Positions 1 to 13,349 of a stretch of DNA of 64,000 nucleotides are shown here, piece by piece. The DNA is taken from NCBI GenBank assembly GCA_021209875.1, contig JAGYVD010000006.1, forward strand, positions 248,001 through 312,000, in the 5' to 3' direction. The stretch comes from Rosellinia necatrix. Taxonomy: Eukaryota; Ascomycota; Sordariomycetes; Xylariales; Xylariaceae. The notes below the pieces were generated by a model. The model had not been told where the DNA came from. It saw only the letters and a list, made by a program, of their open reading frames with translations, and made no database searches. Positions within the stretch are counted from its first letter, which is position 1, and the number at the start of each line of letters is the position of its first letter. A program made the position numbers and the translations under genes.

Positions 1-510
1 CCGCTTCGCAATATACATAACTGCACTGCTTATAATTGCGATGGGATCCAAGGTAAAGTTGGCGTATAGGCCTACTGCAAGCTGCCCCGCTCAGGACCTC
101 GGCTTGCTTGTTGAATAGTCCTGCCAGGCTAATTGACCAATAGATTGGCGGTCTAAAGACCAAGCAAGGATCAACTAGATTTTAGGAATGTAAGTAGGTA
201 TATATATAAGTAGTTACTTAAAGTACTGTGCATATCATTTTTGATATGATCATCACTTATTACCACGCTCACCCTCACGCCTTGTTGGGCGGGAAAACAT
301 CACACCTGACACTAGCTATGTGTATATAAATATTCAAGCGTCTTTAGAAATACTATGAAAATTTATCTTCCGAGCAATGCATCATGTTCCTCTTCTTTTC
401 CTCCAAAAACTGAAACGTCTGATATTATTTCCTCTTTATCGCGAAGTCACAGTCGGATCTGATTCCCGTTAGTAGCGGTCAGCCGAGATGGATGGTTAAT
501 CGCGATACAC
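1..510. other. Intergenic, no gene seen
   Basis: No open frame with recognisable protein similarity on either strand. The stretch is moderately AT-rich and holds short TAGGTA-type motifs like those in other intergenic DNA of this window. It lies downstream of the membrane-protein gene on the minus strand and probably contains its 3' UTR. Confidence 0.5.
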
Positions 511-3500
511 TTACCCTTGCTCACCCACGATTATCTTGGTATACTTCTCAAGTTGTTTAGCCTGTTCCACGCAGCCCGTCAAGCTATCGTTATACGAATA
601 ACTATAAACCTGCCCCAACCTAGCTTTCCGCCGCTCCTCCATGCTACTGTCCCTTTCACTGGTATCGTGTCGTCTCTCGAGCTCGGATGCTCGGTCGAGG
701 AGGCGCTTCCTAGCGACAGCGGCACTAGGCAGGTATTTCTGCAAAATGCACAATTAAGCACACCGAGGCGAAAATTCCTGTGAGGCGGGGAGGGAACCCA
801 CCGGTACGGGTCTGTCAGCACGCAGCGCTCCCGACAGAATATAAAGATTAGTCAAAACCGTTGCGATTTCATCACGCCGGTAATTGAGAAGCTCTATGGA
901 TGCGGCGGAACCGTCCCCAATGAATTGGGGGTGGTAATATAGGGAAGATTGCCGCACCGTGACGATGTGGTCGAAAAACTGCTCACATGCGCTGGATAGG
1001 GATTATAGGTTAGCGATTGCATATTACCATACGACGTACACGCATCGGGGGGTTACTCTTAGCTCATGAGCAGGGCCGTTAGAAGTAAATCCTTTAATTG
1101 CGTATAACGTGGCGGAAAGAAGAATTGAAAATGTATGCTGACCTAATGAGCGCTGCGTATGGTAAGGGATCAAAAGGGGCGCGTAAGCGGATTTCATGGC
1201 GCGTTAAGCCCTGGGATTATTAGCACCGAAAGCGTATCCAAAGTCAAGACTGGGATGTCTACCAGTAGCTGCCTAAGCCTCACGAAGCCTTCTCGCAACC
1301 GTCCTTCGAGAATTTCAGAGGCCTGGATGGTGTGTTCCGCGGGTGCGTCTCCCCCCTCGTAGTATACATATTGCGATACGATACCTATCTTGGTTAGTCA
1401 GACGTTGCGGTTATTAGAAAAGGGCCGGGGAATGCCAACTCCTGTAAACTATGCTGCAGTTAAACATCATCGACGCTATCCCTTTGCGAAGATCATGGCG
1501 AGCGACGAACGGCCAAAGAATCCAGTTTACAATGACCGATGCAACAACTCCGAATACCATTAACGCCCCTTGGGTTGCTGCAACTCGTGTTACCGGCGGT
1601 CTATCACCTTCAGCCGCTTCTGGCGGGAATACATCTCGTGGGAGGGAATCATATAGAGATAACTCTGAGAGGGATACTACTGTAAATGAGAGGGAGCCGA
1701 CTAATCCCGATCTCTGCAACATTGTTAGTACTAGTCAGGAGCGTGATTTTGTGTTTGCTTACGGGGTGTGTACTTTGAGTGTACCTATACATCATGGGAA
1801 GCATCTACAAGAGTAGGTAAGTAGTTGTCATTCCGAGCCGAGCTTTAAAGATTGAAGGAAGCATGCGTGTACAATATTGTTAATATGCGTTTATATATGG
1901 GATGTAAGATGAAGAGCGTAGGGTTGGCACGAAAGTCAATGCATACGAATATTGTAGCAAGTACTGCCATGAGATATGGATTCCCATCCCCAGCCGCATA
2001 TGACAGGGCAGCCCAGAAGGAGCCGAGAACTGCACATAACGCTCTAGCGAAGAGATCTTGAACGTTTCCGCCGGTACTGGGAATTTCTCGTTAATTTTAG
2101 CATCATCAAAGGCAATTAGGATCTTACCGAGGGCCCATTATCAACCAACCCATCACCACAGCCCACCATCCTCCATAGCTATCCCACCAGACACGGCTAT
2201 CCGCTAAGTATGCGGGTAGCGCGAGTAATGAAGTGACTAAAGCTGTCTTGAGCCCAAATCGTGTTTCGAAACCCTGCAACCGATGAAGAAGGGCCCAGAT
2301 CTGGTGCCGGAAGCGGATCTCTAAAGATTTGGGGCAGTTACTGAGATGGTCAGAAGTCGTCCCGTCTGGAGAAGCACCGCAGCATTCGTTGGTCAGTGCC
2401 CCTTTGTGTGGCACGGGATGGAAGTCTCGGGACCTGATTTCCTTGATAATTTTGGCGATGTCGCTGAGGCTCCTGAAGTACGAGCCTAGGCAGTCAGTAT
2501 ATTGTGGGTTCCGTGCGAGCCACCAGGAATCTTACCAGCGGTGACACCTCCTCTATCATGACGAACTTGAGCATTCGTCCTATGAATGGCCTTCCGTATT
2601 GGATAACTTGGTGGGTGAAAGCGCGGATATTTAGGCTGTCTTTGCTGTATCTCGTTCATCCGAACCACGAGCGATTCAACTGAGCTGGCTGCTTGCTGAA
2701 CTGGGCGGCAGAAGGCAAAGATTTTAAAAGTGTCAGGGTGTTGAAAATGGATATGCGACAGTCTGTCGCTTGTTAAAACTTTCTCCTGTTGAGCGTTGAG
2801 CACGGCGATGTGCTCTTGTATGTTAACTAAGGTGCCACGGACATCGCTTGACACGGTGGATGGAGGTCCTAGATTATGCCGATGCCCACACATGTCCATT
2901 AGGGCGGCGTCGCAACTTTGCAGGGCAACCCTCATCGAGCGCAATAAGTTCTCGGTGGGGATTACCAAGCTATCGGCAACAAAATCGACGGTTTTCTTCT
3001 CCTTATCTCGACTGGCGGCTCTGGATACACTGTCCATCTCGATAACAAACTCAGGAAGCCCTTGATGAGGGAGGCCATCCTGATTGAAATCATCCCCCAC
3101 TGGAGATTCAGAGAACTCAGTATTCGGCCTTAGACTTACTGCAGCATTCGTGGTCAGTGACGGCCCCAACCCCATTGTAACTTGGAGCGGATAAAAGCGT
3201 AGAACTGCCCCCAAGACATAATGATCCCAACTGCGACCTTGCCACTCTGAAAACATAGTTATAAAACAGACAGGGATACATATAGAATGCTTACAAAGCG
3301 ACCTAATTACAGCTTGAACTGAATTACGAAGTATTAGAGAATCTTGCGGACTGATGCTGGTAATGGAAAAGTCGATCGCCAGGTCTCTGTGGACCTGAGA
3401 CATGCTCACGAATGCTTGGGCTAGTCGTCTCCGCGTTCTTACGGAATCTACTATAGGCGGGATGCCATCCTATGTCGCTTAGTATTGAGTCGCCAAGAGT

Positions 3501-4485
3501 GAAGATTGCCGAATCTTACCAACATAGTGTTAAAGATTTGGTGAATGCCCACGGCTAGTGGGCGAGATCCCGCATCAGGGGCCGCAATACTGCATATGAG
3601 TAGCGAAATGGCCTGCCCAATAAGCCACGGGACGCCATAATTAAGTAGCTTTATCCAGGAGACCTCATTAGCTGATATCTCTGCTAAGCATGTGTAGGAG
3701 ATGGCGATGCCGGCACAAATGACAAGCTGGTACGTGCGAATGTAGTAGGAACGGAGACATGCTATAACGAATATGAAAGTGAAAAGGAATAGGGCGAGGA
3801 TAGCGCCGAAGCCAATCCGTGCCGTAGCCGTAGCAGTAGAAACCCATAGTCCAAACGCGCCCCAACCAAGTCCCGTCGCGGTGCCGATGACGGTAAGTAC
3901 CGCTCCATCGACTTGGGCCCCAAGCGTTCGCCCCGGATGGTTGAGAATGGCGGATACGGCCATAATATAGGCATAACGACCGAATTTCTTTCGTACAGCA
4001 GGAATAAGGCAGAGAATATAAGCAATGAGGAAGCCGGAGAATGACTTGAACAGCCTGATCCCGGATCTCGTAGTAAGAACCCGGCGGATGACGCCCCAAG
4101 CCTCGTGAAGCTGTCTCGGGAAGAACCGCGTCAAGGAAAGAGGATCCTTTTTACGAAATGCGAAAGGCAAGGTCCCCTCCGCATGTTCTATGAGAGCCTG
4201 GGTATCGACATCCTCGGGGGGGAGGAAGACGGCGTCGAAGAAACCGTCTCGTGCCTCGCCAATACCATGTTTCCTTTCAATGAAGCTCTTATCATCCGAG
4301 GTTAAGGACGGAGATTTGGTAACCGGGATTTGTGGCCCGTCTGATCGCTGCGTGTCGAAGATCCTATCCAATGAACTGACAGAGACAGAGAGGGCGTGGT
4401 GCCTTCCCGGAGGGTTTTTGCGGATGAAGAGAGCGCGACAGTCTCCTCCTGATAAAATCCGCCCCACTGGCGCCGGCGCCGTCAC
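511..4485 (-). CDS. FUSC/BRE4-like (aromatic acid exporter type) membrane protein, multi-exon
   Basis: Several minus-strand coding blocks read in order as one protein of the fungal FUSC/DUF2421 (brefeldin-A-sensitivity BRE4-like) type, presumed to export organic anions at a membrane. Block 1 (about 4485-3522) has several membrane segments. Block 2 (about 3411-2530) is a soluble linker with an intron near 3290-3245. Block 3 (about 2414-2124) ends with a family-typical stretch containing YGGWWAVVMGW. Block 4 (about 2070-1880) has another set of membrane segments. Block 5 (1722-1414) contains VNWILWPFVARHDLRK. Blocks 6 and 7 (957-810 and 741-511) form the cytosolic tail, ending at the TAA at 511. 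Donors and acceptors fit fungal rules, for example GTAAGC..TTTCAG inside block 2. The 5' end is unresolved: the block 1 frame opens at a GTG, and the nearest upstream ATG (4528) is out of frame, so a further exon is likely. Family call fairly sure; substrate unknown. Confidence 0.7.
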
Positions 4486-4529
4486 TGTGACCAGCCCTGG
4501 ATGAACAACCTTGGTGTGATTCCATCATG

Positions 4530-5661
4530 AGGGATCGGGATGTGTCTTGGCGTCAAGTTGGGATGCCGGCGGGCGGGATGTCAAGACATGTCAGAGCCAA
4601 TAGAGGGAAAAAAAAAAAAAAAATAATAAAATAATAATAATAATAAAATAAATGAAAAAGAAATAGAAATGAATAAGAAATTGCTTCAGTCGGGTTCGTG
4701 TTTCCGGTCATATGTCTGCTCTGAAGTCGGGGGTCCAACAGATATGCATGCATGAATTGGGACGAAGAGCCGACTTATACAAATGACCAACCAGACGGAT
4801 CATCCACTACGGACGGCACTACCTACCTGGCCGGTGCCAGTGGTGGTGGTGGTTATTGGTTCGTCGCCTTCCTTGACACTGTGACACAGACCAATTCTTT
4901 CCAAAATAGTAGTACCCGAACAGCAGCAGCTCCTCCCAAAAGAGGGTGTTTCCACAGTGATGGGTAGATGATATGCGCAACCAATACATTTGCCGTCGTC
5001 GCCGGTGGTTGGTGACTATTCAGCAAATATGGTGGGTGGAACGTCATATTGCAGCGTCAATCACGCTGGAGGGGTCGTATGCAGGTGATGCGCGCTCCCG
5101 AGGTCCCGTCGTGGCACCTGCAGGAGGAATCAAAATCACGTAATGCTATTCCACTTAAGCGCATCCTGAAGGCGGTATGGCAGATGCAGCGTGCATATTC
5201 ATATATCGAAGTAGTTTGATATGGTTAGACACCACATCGCGATAACAAAGGTGCCCAAATCCTAATGAAGCCTAATGAAATTCGTGATTAGGTACCTAAA
5301 GTCGTTCATTACCCCGCCGGTGTCCCAGGCCGACCCTGGCATTTTATTCCCAGAAGTGGGGGTTTTCTTAGCTGCCCCTCCAAATCCTTGGTGCTAGGTA
5401 CATGTCGGGCAGCGTGAAACACGGCATGGCCAAAGGTACCGGCAGGTTACCTGAGTGGTGCTAGCTTATTCGGCCACCAGCGAGAAACTTCCCATCCATC
5501 CCGTCCCATCCTCTGGCAAGTGCAACAGCCTCACTTCTTCCAGCATCACTGATTCTCCCGACTACTATTGCCTCGCCCTCGTCCTGCGGATTTCTCTTCC
5601 CCTGCCACTCTCGCTTTTAGTACCATCCACGAAGACAGTCCCGTACTCCAACGTAATCAAC
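4530..5661. other. Intergenic and NTF2 5' region; (TAA)n/poly-A tract
   Basis: No gene recognised. An A-rich low-complexity tract with TAA units lies at about 4607-4680. The last 200 bases before 5662 are pyrimidine-rich and probably form the promoter and 5' UTR of the NTF2 gene. Confidence 0.5.
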
Positions 5662-6452
5662 ATGGACAGTACGTCCACACGCTATTGCGCTCCCCCTCCT
5701 CCGCGTGCTCTAACATGCTAGCTAACACGCGCGCCCGTTAGGTCTTGCCCCCCAGGATATTGCGAGTATGTCTCCCACTCGCGCGCGCCCTCGGCGGGAT
5801 GCCTCGCGACGGCATCTTGCTGGGGCGACTCACATGAGAACTACTGACCGATTCCGCCCAAGCCCAGTTCGCGGAAAAGTACTATTCCGACTTTCAGGCC
5901 GACCGCGTCGCTTTCGTCCAGCTGTTCTACGTATGTGCCCTCCCGCCTTCGGGCACCGTGCCTCTGGACAAGCCGCCAGAGTAAACGCCTAGGCCTCTTC
6001 TGCTAACCGCCGCCCAGCGAGAGGTATCAAACCTGACTTTCGAGTCCAACACATTCCAAGGGATCGGTCCTATTGGACAGAAGTGGACTGTACGGCAACA
6101 ACGTGCCATGCTCGCCCGGTGAGACGAGTCGGGGCTAATGCAGGCTACAGGAAGAGTTCCTAAAGAACGCGAAACTCAAGGTCACCACTACCGATGCCCA
6201 GCGGGGTCCCCCAGGCTTCGTTATCGTCCTTGTCACCGGCCTTATTCAAGTAAGACATATCGGAAATCCGGCCCTTTTCTTGGATACATGTACAAGTTCA
6301 TTTATTTACCTTAGTTTTGTATACTAACCACACACACTCTCCAGCTCTCCGAAAACGATGCGCCCATGAACTTCGCTCAATCCTTCACTTTAACGATTGA
6401 CGCCGGCGGTGTTTTCTGCCTCAACGATATTTTTAAGCTTGTCTACGGCTAA
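5662..6452 (+). CDS. ntf2: Nuclear transport factor 2 (NTF2), six exons
   Basis: NTF2 is a small homodimer that binds FxFG nucleoporins and Ran-GDP and carries Ran back into the nucleus. Six exons join in frame: 5662-5668, 5742-5765, 5863-5930, 6018-6089, 6151-6249 and 6345-6452. They sum to 378 nt, which is 125 residues plus stop, the usual length of the family. Recognisable blocks are FAEKYYSDFQADR near the N terminus, LTFESNTFQG in the middle, and a C terminus ending NDIFKLVYG. The last intron has a perfect TACTAAC branch site near 6322. The first exon codes only two codons plus one base, so the start would be missed by ORF callers. The gene looks intact and is presumably essential. Very sure of the identification. 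Confidence 0.95.
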
Positions 6453-8414
6453 ATTTGATCGCCATTTATCTCGAGGGTGGATGATGGGTAGATTGGGGCA
6501 CTACGTTGAAGATGCGCATACAATTGCGCTATACCCACGTATTTCTGTTTACGTCGATCGGATGAGAAGGCCGACTACTCTCGACACGAGTCGCGTTTCG
6601 TCAAGTGAGAGAAGGGGTTGTCTATCGGCTAGATCGTGAAGGAGTTGGGGAGATTTCAATCGACTAGTATTACCCTGAGTTTTCTACTCATCAACTTAGA
6701 CTATACCGAGTGACCGGTACCTGATCGTCTTGACGCCCAAATATGGCAGTTGTTGCACTGTCGTGACAATTGCCCGCGGCGTTTATTCTGTTTATCTCTG
6801 CCGCAGTTTGCTTACCTCTCTCTCTCTGTGTTTATTCTCCTTTCTTCTTTTTGCTCCTTTTTTTCTAATTTTGCCCAATGTAATTTCTCTCATGTTCTAG
6901 CTAAGGTCCCTCTATTGCACGCGCCCAATTAGTTACTCACATGAAATAACAATGCACAAAAGAGCCAACTAACTTCCGCCTAATCAACTTTACCATTCAC
7001 TCACCGCCTACTATATAGCCTGGTATATCGGTAGCAGTGCCCACTGTACCTTGTTTGGTTTAGTACCCCCGGAACAGACCGTCCTAGGCCTATCTAACAG
7101 ACTCATCTTTTCACGGGAGTTCTTCAGTAGGTTATTAATTTTATTAACATGACCTGTAGGCTAGTCTAGTCCCTAAGTGCCTACCTAGGTATAAGGAAGG
7201 GTCCAGTTTTAGGACACTCTGTTGGTAGAGAATTCACAGCCTTGTTAGGCCTTGTACTTCCAGGCTGGTGCAACACATTTCTGTAAAGCACTTCAGTTCC
7301 AACTTTTTCGGGCGGAATAATATTAGAACGTCAATAATTCTGGGCTACAGTAATGTTGTTATAAAGAAACTCAGCTCTATAAAAGGAAATAAACAAATAA
7401 ACATTGGTTGGACTGCATTACCAAAAAAAAAATAGCAGCCCGGCTACACAAGCCGTGGCTGATAGAAATGGGATAAAAGTCTAAACCCTGCTGCTCGAAC
7501 AGTATAATATAACGCTAGTAACAAAGTAAAATTTTTTCTCTCGACAATGATGCCCCAGATAACACCTTGATTCCAGCCTATCCTAAAATGCGGACTCGTC
7601 AGGTAGGTAGTTGTTGACCATTATTGCGATGAGAGGGCGGGCTTTATTGCCAAAGGTCTCTAAACAACCGCCCCATACACACATAAATCCCAGAATGTTG
7701 GAGTAGAAAAAAGTGGGATACTAAATTGAATAATACGATGAATGAGACTTGATGTGGGGTTAAAAGTGGTATGTATGTGTGGCCTTTCTATATGAAGCCC
7801 CTTGCCGAGTTGTGTGTTGACTGCCCACCTCCGTAGACTAGCTACAACACAGCCTCTGACCGATATTATAACATGGCACACATCTTGTCTTTACTTAGTA
7901 CATCTCCTAAACTGCGACCGCTTCGCCATCCTCGTACCATTATTACCGGCCGTATGGGTGAAAGCCCATACCTACGTAGTAGGCATATTATAATGGACAT
8001 TACCCCGGAAGCACATTAAATGACCATGAGAGAGAGCAGTGACTGACGGCGATGACTATGGTATCACAGCCCTAGGGCTGCTAGGCTATTCACTATTCTG
8101 GTCCTACCACGCTTTACTTCAATATTGGAACACCGTTACTCATCGACAACCATCTGCTGCTACTTGCTCGTGCTTTCTTTCACCGACATTGACATCTTTG
8201 CAACACTTATAGCCGACCGGCTAACCATCCCTTCATCAAGTACCTGTGGTTCGAGGGAGCGGTACAAGGGCACCTAATAATCGTGCCTCGTCATTCATTC
8301 ATTTGCTCATAAAGATAACTCGTCAATTCTATTGCCTTACACGCCTAACGCCCTGGTCGCATGGGGTACACCCGACTCCTCGAACTGGATCGGTGTAGTT
8401 TGGCCTGAGGAGGC
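6453..8414. other. Intergenic, nearly 2 kb, no gene seen
   Basis: Only short open frames without family resemblance. There is a CT-rich tract at about 6790-6870 and scattered poly-A runs. No tRNA-like cloverleaf was noticed by eye. The right end is the 3' side of the HUL5 gene on the minus strand. Confidence 0.5.
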
Positions 8415-11400
8415 TTAGCTGAGATCAAAACCTGCGCCGGATTGTACCGCATATAAAAGCTTGGCTTTTAGAACTGCAGCTGACTTATAAACCGGGAGCT
8501 TCAGAAGATTAACGCAAGTACTCGTGCTTGGCAGCCTTTCTTCGTCGTTACCCCCATCGCGGATAGTGAATTGGGGCTTCAGCTGCGAGAAGCCTAGGAG
8601 GGGTGCTCGCGGCGTGGACGTGACGTACTTCAGCACGTCTCTACGTTCCGAGTCTTTTAGCTTCCTCATTACATCCCAGAAGAATCGAATGGTCGGGTGC
8701 TCTTCGCCATCATCGCCGATGACGTAGAGACCAGAGTAGGATGTGTTCTGTCTGAGGTCCTCCACATCTATTTCGGAGCTGTCTCCCCCGATAAGGCGCT
8801 GCAGCTCGGATTGGTTAAACATGGAGAGCCAAGAAGGGTTGATGATCGTGCCTAGACCACGAAGGAAAGCCTTCGTCTGTCTGTATTGCTGAGCAACGAG
8901 TCGATGGTTTGCGACATACGATATATAGAACGGACGGTCCTTGTTCGTGACTGGTATGTTAGCACCATCCTTTTTCAATGGCCGAGTAATTGTGCGCCTT
9001 TGACCAGACGAATCCCAGACGGAGTCGGCAATGGTGAAGTCTAACGAGAGATCCGCAACATCCCCTGGATAATTCTTCAGGCTTGTTAATCCCTGGTAAA
9101 GCTCGGGGTCAAGATCTCGCAGATCATTGAGATTTGCTCGATAATCTGTTGATGTACTTTGCCCCGAAGAAGCCCATTTGAGGAGGAAAAAGCTGGCAAA
9201 CGAGATATCGATGAGGATTCCTTCGTACATACACTTCCCTACTATGCGGCCGAGGAATTCGTAACGTCTTACTATATCGCCCATGTCATTTTTCCAATCG
9301 ATACTCGTGTCCAGGGTGCCGCGGTGGCGTAGTTTTGCTACCATGTCATCGAAGATAGACGGGTTTGGATAGAGTAGATTTTGATCGTTGCATATGAAGT
9401 AGGTATGACCATCTGTGCGTTCTGGGCGGAAAGCATCGTTGGTAACACTTATTAGAAACTCTTTCGTGACACCGCCACCATCAATACCGGCTTCTGGTTG
9501 ATTAAACTGGTCCACAAAGGTGATTTGAATCGGCTCCTTGAGCCCCTCGCCTAACGTATAGAATTGCTTGAACGCGTCGTCGAATACGCTTCCACGACTA
9601 ATTGTAGCGGTATGGCGTCCAAGATAGCTTCTCCCGAGAGCGGTTGGGCCATCAGAACCATCTCCGCCCGATAAAATTGCCAGCCGCCATCGATCAGGGT
9701 CAACATGACCACCTCGGCGTTTAGATTTATCTAAATGAACAAACTGCCGGAAGATTTGGACTCGGACCTCAAATGGGATGGCAAATGGCATGTTCCGAAG
9801 AACCTCCAGTTTTGGTCCGATAGTCCCTCGGAACTCTTCGGAATGGGTTGCTCGAAGACGGCGGCGATCTGTGGCCCGGGAAAGCCAATCTCCGGAGATA
9901 TTGCGAGAGGATGTTGAAGGGTCACCTCCATTATCGTTCCCTTCTTCATCAGATACCTCGTCGTTTCGTAATTCTTCTAGCACGACGGCTGAGATAAACA
10001 CGCCCATATCGAACTTAGCGGTCATGAGCCAAAAGTCTTTGGGAAGGAAAGGCCGTCGAGAATCCCTCTCGTATAATGCTCGCATGGCAGATGACGCCAC
10101 ATGCCTGAGGCCAAGAATATCCACGCCAGTAATGCCAGCAATGCCAGCAATCGAGGACCGAGCGGATTTTGAGTGGCTTGTATTGAGTCTTGCCGGGTTC
10201 ATACCCATCATGGCATCTAGACGTTCGGAATTCGGTCTAGGTCGCATGATATCAGGTAAATTGTAATACAGTTGAAAAGTTAAGTGCTTAAGGAAGTTAA
10301 TGAGGTTTTTCAGTTCATCTAAGCCTAAACCACTGGCCCGGATTCTCTGTGTTGCCTGACTCTGCTGCAGGGCTATGTCGGTGGCACGGGGTAGAAAATC
10401 CTCATCATCAGTAACTCGGAGTAGAAAATTGTATAACTCCAGGAAAAGAAGTACAGTTCTCCACTCTGAGTCATGTACCGGATCCTGCTTCAAAAGCTCC
10501 GAAAAGGAGGTAAGGTTCTCCTTGGCTTTTGCTTGTTGCACAATAGTGGTGAAAATATTAGTCTTGGATGCTGCTTTCCAGAAGATTTTGACAGAGGGCG
10601 AAGTAAAGCTCTTTCCGCCTTCAGTAATTTGGAGGTCGCCTTGAAAAAGACGCATCTTGATATCGTCACTGTGGGTTGGGAAGCATTGTAATAGGACAAG
10701 AGTATATCCAGCAAGTAAGCTTGTGTCGTCAGGGAGATGAGTGGTAGTTGAGGCGGTACTTTTCCGTGTTAGTTCGTATATTAAATGAGTTGGCTCTTGA
10801 CACTTACGTGGCAAATCTGTTTAGAAGATCTGCAATGCCATCTTCGTTCACCAAGAATTCAAGCTGGCTGACCACATAATCAGGCAACGGTACAAAATCT
10901 TCCCTGGTATCCTCGTCAGAGTCTGATGTGTACCCATCGTCTGTTTCGGTGGGGGGCGTTGACCGCGATCTGATGTCGACTGTAAGAAACGACATCTGAA
11001 TATACAGGGCCTCGAGGTATCTAGAATCTTGTGATACAGGTGCTGCCCTGTTCAGTGCCACGAAATGAGCCAGGAGCCAAAGTAAATCATCTCTTGTCAC
11101 ACCCCTGGGAAGTTCAGGGGCGGAGAAAGACTGTATGATGCTTTGCGACAAGGCCCTAAGATCTAGAAACCGCGCCATACTTTCGGGTCTACGCTGTAAG
11201 AGATCTAGCCGTGAGGTGAGGAAGGTAAATGCGAATGTTTGATATACATTTAGATTTGGAGCCCCTGGCAGCAAGTTAGCGTGAATAGAAACATAAACAG
11301 GGAACGATGACACTGCGAACGGCGACAGTGTGGGTTACACTTTGCCCCGGGTGTTGAGGCTGGATGCTGTCTACACTAATACCAACTTACCGCTATCTGT

Positions 11401-12153
11401 ATTTGGCGCCAACGGAGCAACCACGGCCTCCGACAAGACCCAGTCCTGTTGAGACAGGTTAATATGCGATTTACCATTCGCGAGCTGCGCAAGAGCAACA
11501 TAATATGAGTTCAGCACGGGTTCGACAGAAGCAGGCCGTTGTTTGACGATAATAGTCGTAATAACAAGAAGGGTCTGTGACGAGGTCTCATTACGCCTAT
11601 TAGTGGCTCATTAGTGTACTAGTTTGGGGAAGTCGTGTGATACAAGGGCGACATACTTCTCTAAGGCCCTCACGAGAAGGCGTGCTAAGCGATCCCATGC
11701 AATGGGACTGAATAGACTGAAGTCGATTGGCAAGGACAGATTTGAAGAGAGACTCAAGATGTCGGAGATGAACCAGTCCAAGCGCTGCTGGTCATCGGAT
11801 CTAGTTGGCGCTAGGATGGCAAGCAGAAAGGGAAGGGCTTGTTTTATTCGTTGGCGAAGATTCTGGGGAGAAACGGGATGGCGATAGAGAGCATCGTATT
11901 CCTGCCGCCGCACGTCCCGGAGCCGTCGGCGATCGAGATGGCCCCTCCATACCTTTTGGAGACGCTTGGTGGCCGCAAGCTCCTCCCGTTCGCGGTGTCT
12001 CCGTTCACGTTCAGCCTGAGCCTGGGCTACCGTCTTGGAGGCGCCAGACTGTGTGGGGGTCCAGCTGGCGTTGGCCCAAGGGTTTGTATTCCGTTGCCCG
12101 CTGAGGTCGACGTTCCGAGGTCGCCGAGACGAACCCGAGAACGTCGGAAACAT
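8415..12153 (-). CDS. hul5: HECT-type E3 ubiquitin ligase, Hul5/UBE3C family
   Basis: Hul5 is a proteasome-associated E3/E4 ligase that extends ubiquitin chains and helps degrade misfolded proteins. Four exons on the minus strand (12153-11620, 11574-11391, 11312-10808, 10758-8415) sum to 3567 nt, exactly 1188 residues plus stop. The N terminus has an IQ-like segment (about residues 62-80, RLQKVWRGHLDRRR) after a basic stretch, as in Hul5/UBE3C. The last about 390 residues are a HECT domain; the catalytic cysteine is about residue 1156 in LPSTSTCVNLLKLP. The 45-nt first intron is short but has a CACTAAT branch site. Intron 3 has GAACTAACAC. The ATG at 12153 is followed directly by the conserved F-x-F-S-G start. 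No damage seen. Confidence 0.93.
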
Positions 12154-12942
12154 AATGGGCCGTGGGTTGGCGATGGGTCGATCGAGGTGCGTATCCTCGG
12201 GAGAGCACTTCCGACGAAGCTATGAATGGAGAAGGGAGAAGGGCGATATGCGCAAGACCTCTTCACAAAGCTGTAACTGAAGCTAACATGCTGTCACGCT
12301 GTCGCAAGCCGTCGTGTATGCTTGTGGGCGTCGTATGTACATAGACGACGGTTGATCCGTGGTTGACGTAATGGTTTGGGGTGCGCAAGGTGTGCTATTA
12401 GACGAGCCTTGGAGGGCACTTGGAGGGGTCAGGTCGGTCGATCGGTCGGGTCGGTCGGTTGGTTCCAGGTTGCAGTCGAGAGGGAGTGAGAACACTAAAT
12501 ATTAGGGTTTGTGGCGCTTTGGGAACTACCTATGTCACGGCGGAAATGTGTTGCTCAGGCTGGCCTTTGCAAAGGGGGGGTTTGCGCAGTAGCAGCTTTG
12601 CGCGGTGCAGGAAGCTTGCCTTGAGCAACACATACCTAGGTAGTTATAACTTATGGGGTGTCGTTGATTGTTCAAGGACCCTTACCGGGCTTACTTACAC
12701 AAGCTGAAGCTTCGGTGACATTCCAGTGCCATGTCTGTACCCAAGTACCTACCTAGTCTACGAGCGCACCATCCTGGCCCTGTCGTGACTAGGTAGGTAC
12801 TTGCCCACATGGTACCTCCGTGCCTGCCTTGCTTACAAGTGCCCAATGTACCTGTCTGAGTTACTAGCACCGCAGAATGTGATAGAAATACATGTAGGTA
12901 CCCAAGGTACCTTCTGTCAGACACCTAGACTTAGGTAGACGT

Positions 12943-12973
<31 letters not shown>

Positions 12974-13349
12974 CAAGGTACCTTAGGTAGTTATATGGTA
13001 CTTACTTACTTACTTAATATGGCTATTATTAGCGTGCAATCACATACTTGTGCATATAAGTAGGTAGTTCCAGTTCATAGTTGGGACCAAACTACCTAGT
13101 TAACTACATAAATGCCTAAGCATGCATTTCCTACCTACATAGACCACTATTGAGATAAGATAAGGATTGCTGGTGTTTGATGCCTACCACTAATGGGTAG
13201 GTAAGTAGGTAACATACTCACCCATCTGACCTCACTCACGTCATCCCGTTCTTAGACACTTGAACCACTGGTCACTGGTCCCGAGGCTTACCATACAACT
13301 CTTCAACGTTTGGTTTGTATACAAAATACCCGAGTTCCCTTACGATCGC
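12154..13349. other. Intergenic with (TAC)n microsatellite and CCTAGG palindromes
   Basis: No gene recognised. It contains GGTCGGTC-type repeats near 12430-12460, an ACT/TAC trinucleotide run at about 12945-12971, several ACCTAGGTA-like palindromes at 12745-13210, and one copy of a dispersed element (12913-12972) described separately. Confidence 0.55.
12913..12972 (-). repeat. Dispersed element, copy A (inverted)
   Basis: Read on the minus strand this is a TAG trinucleotide run followed by TATTAACGTCTA, a slightly diverged spacer, and TCTAGGTGTCTGACAG. The same order recurs near 27139, 27186 and 32069 on the plus strand. This copy has a few extra bases between the two core blocks. Confidence 0.7.
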
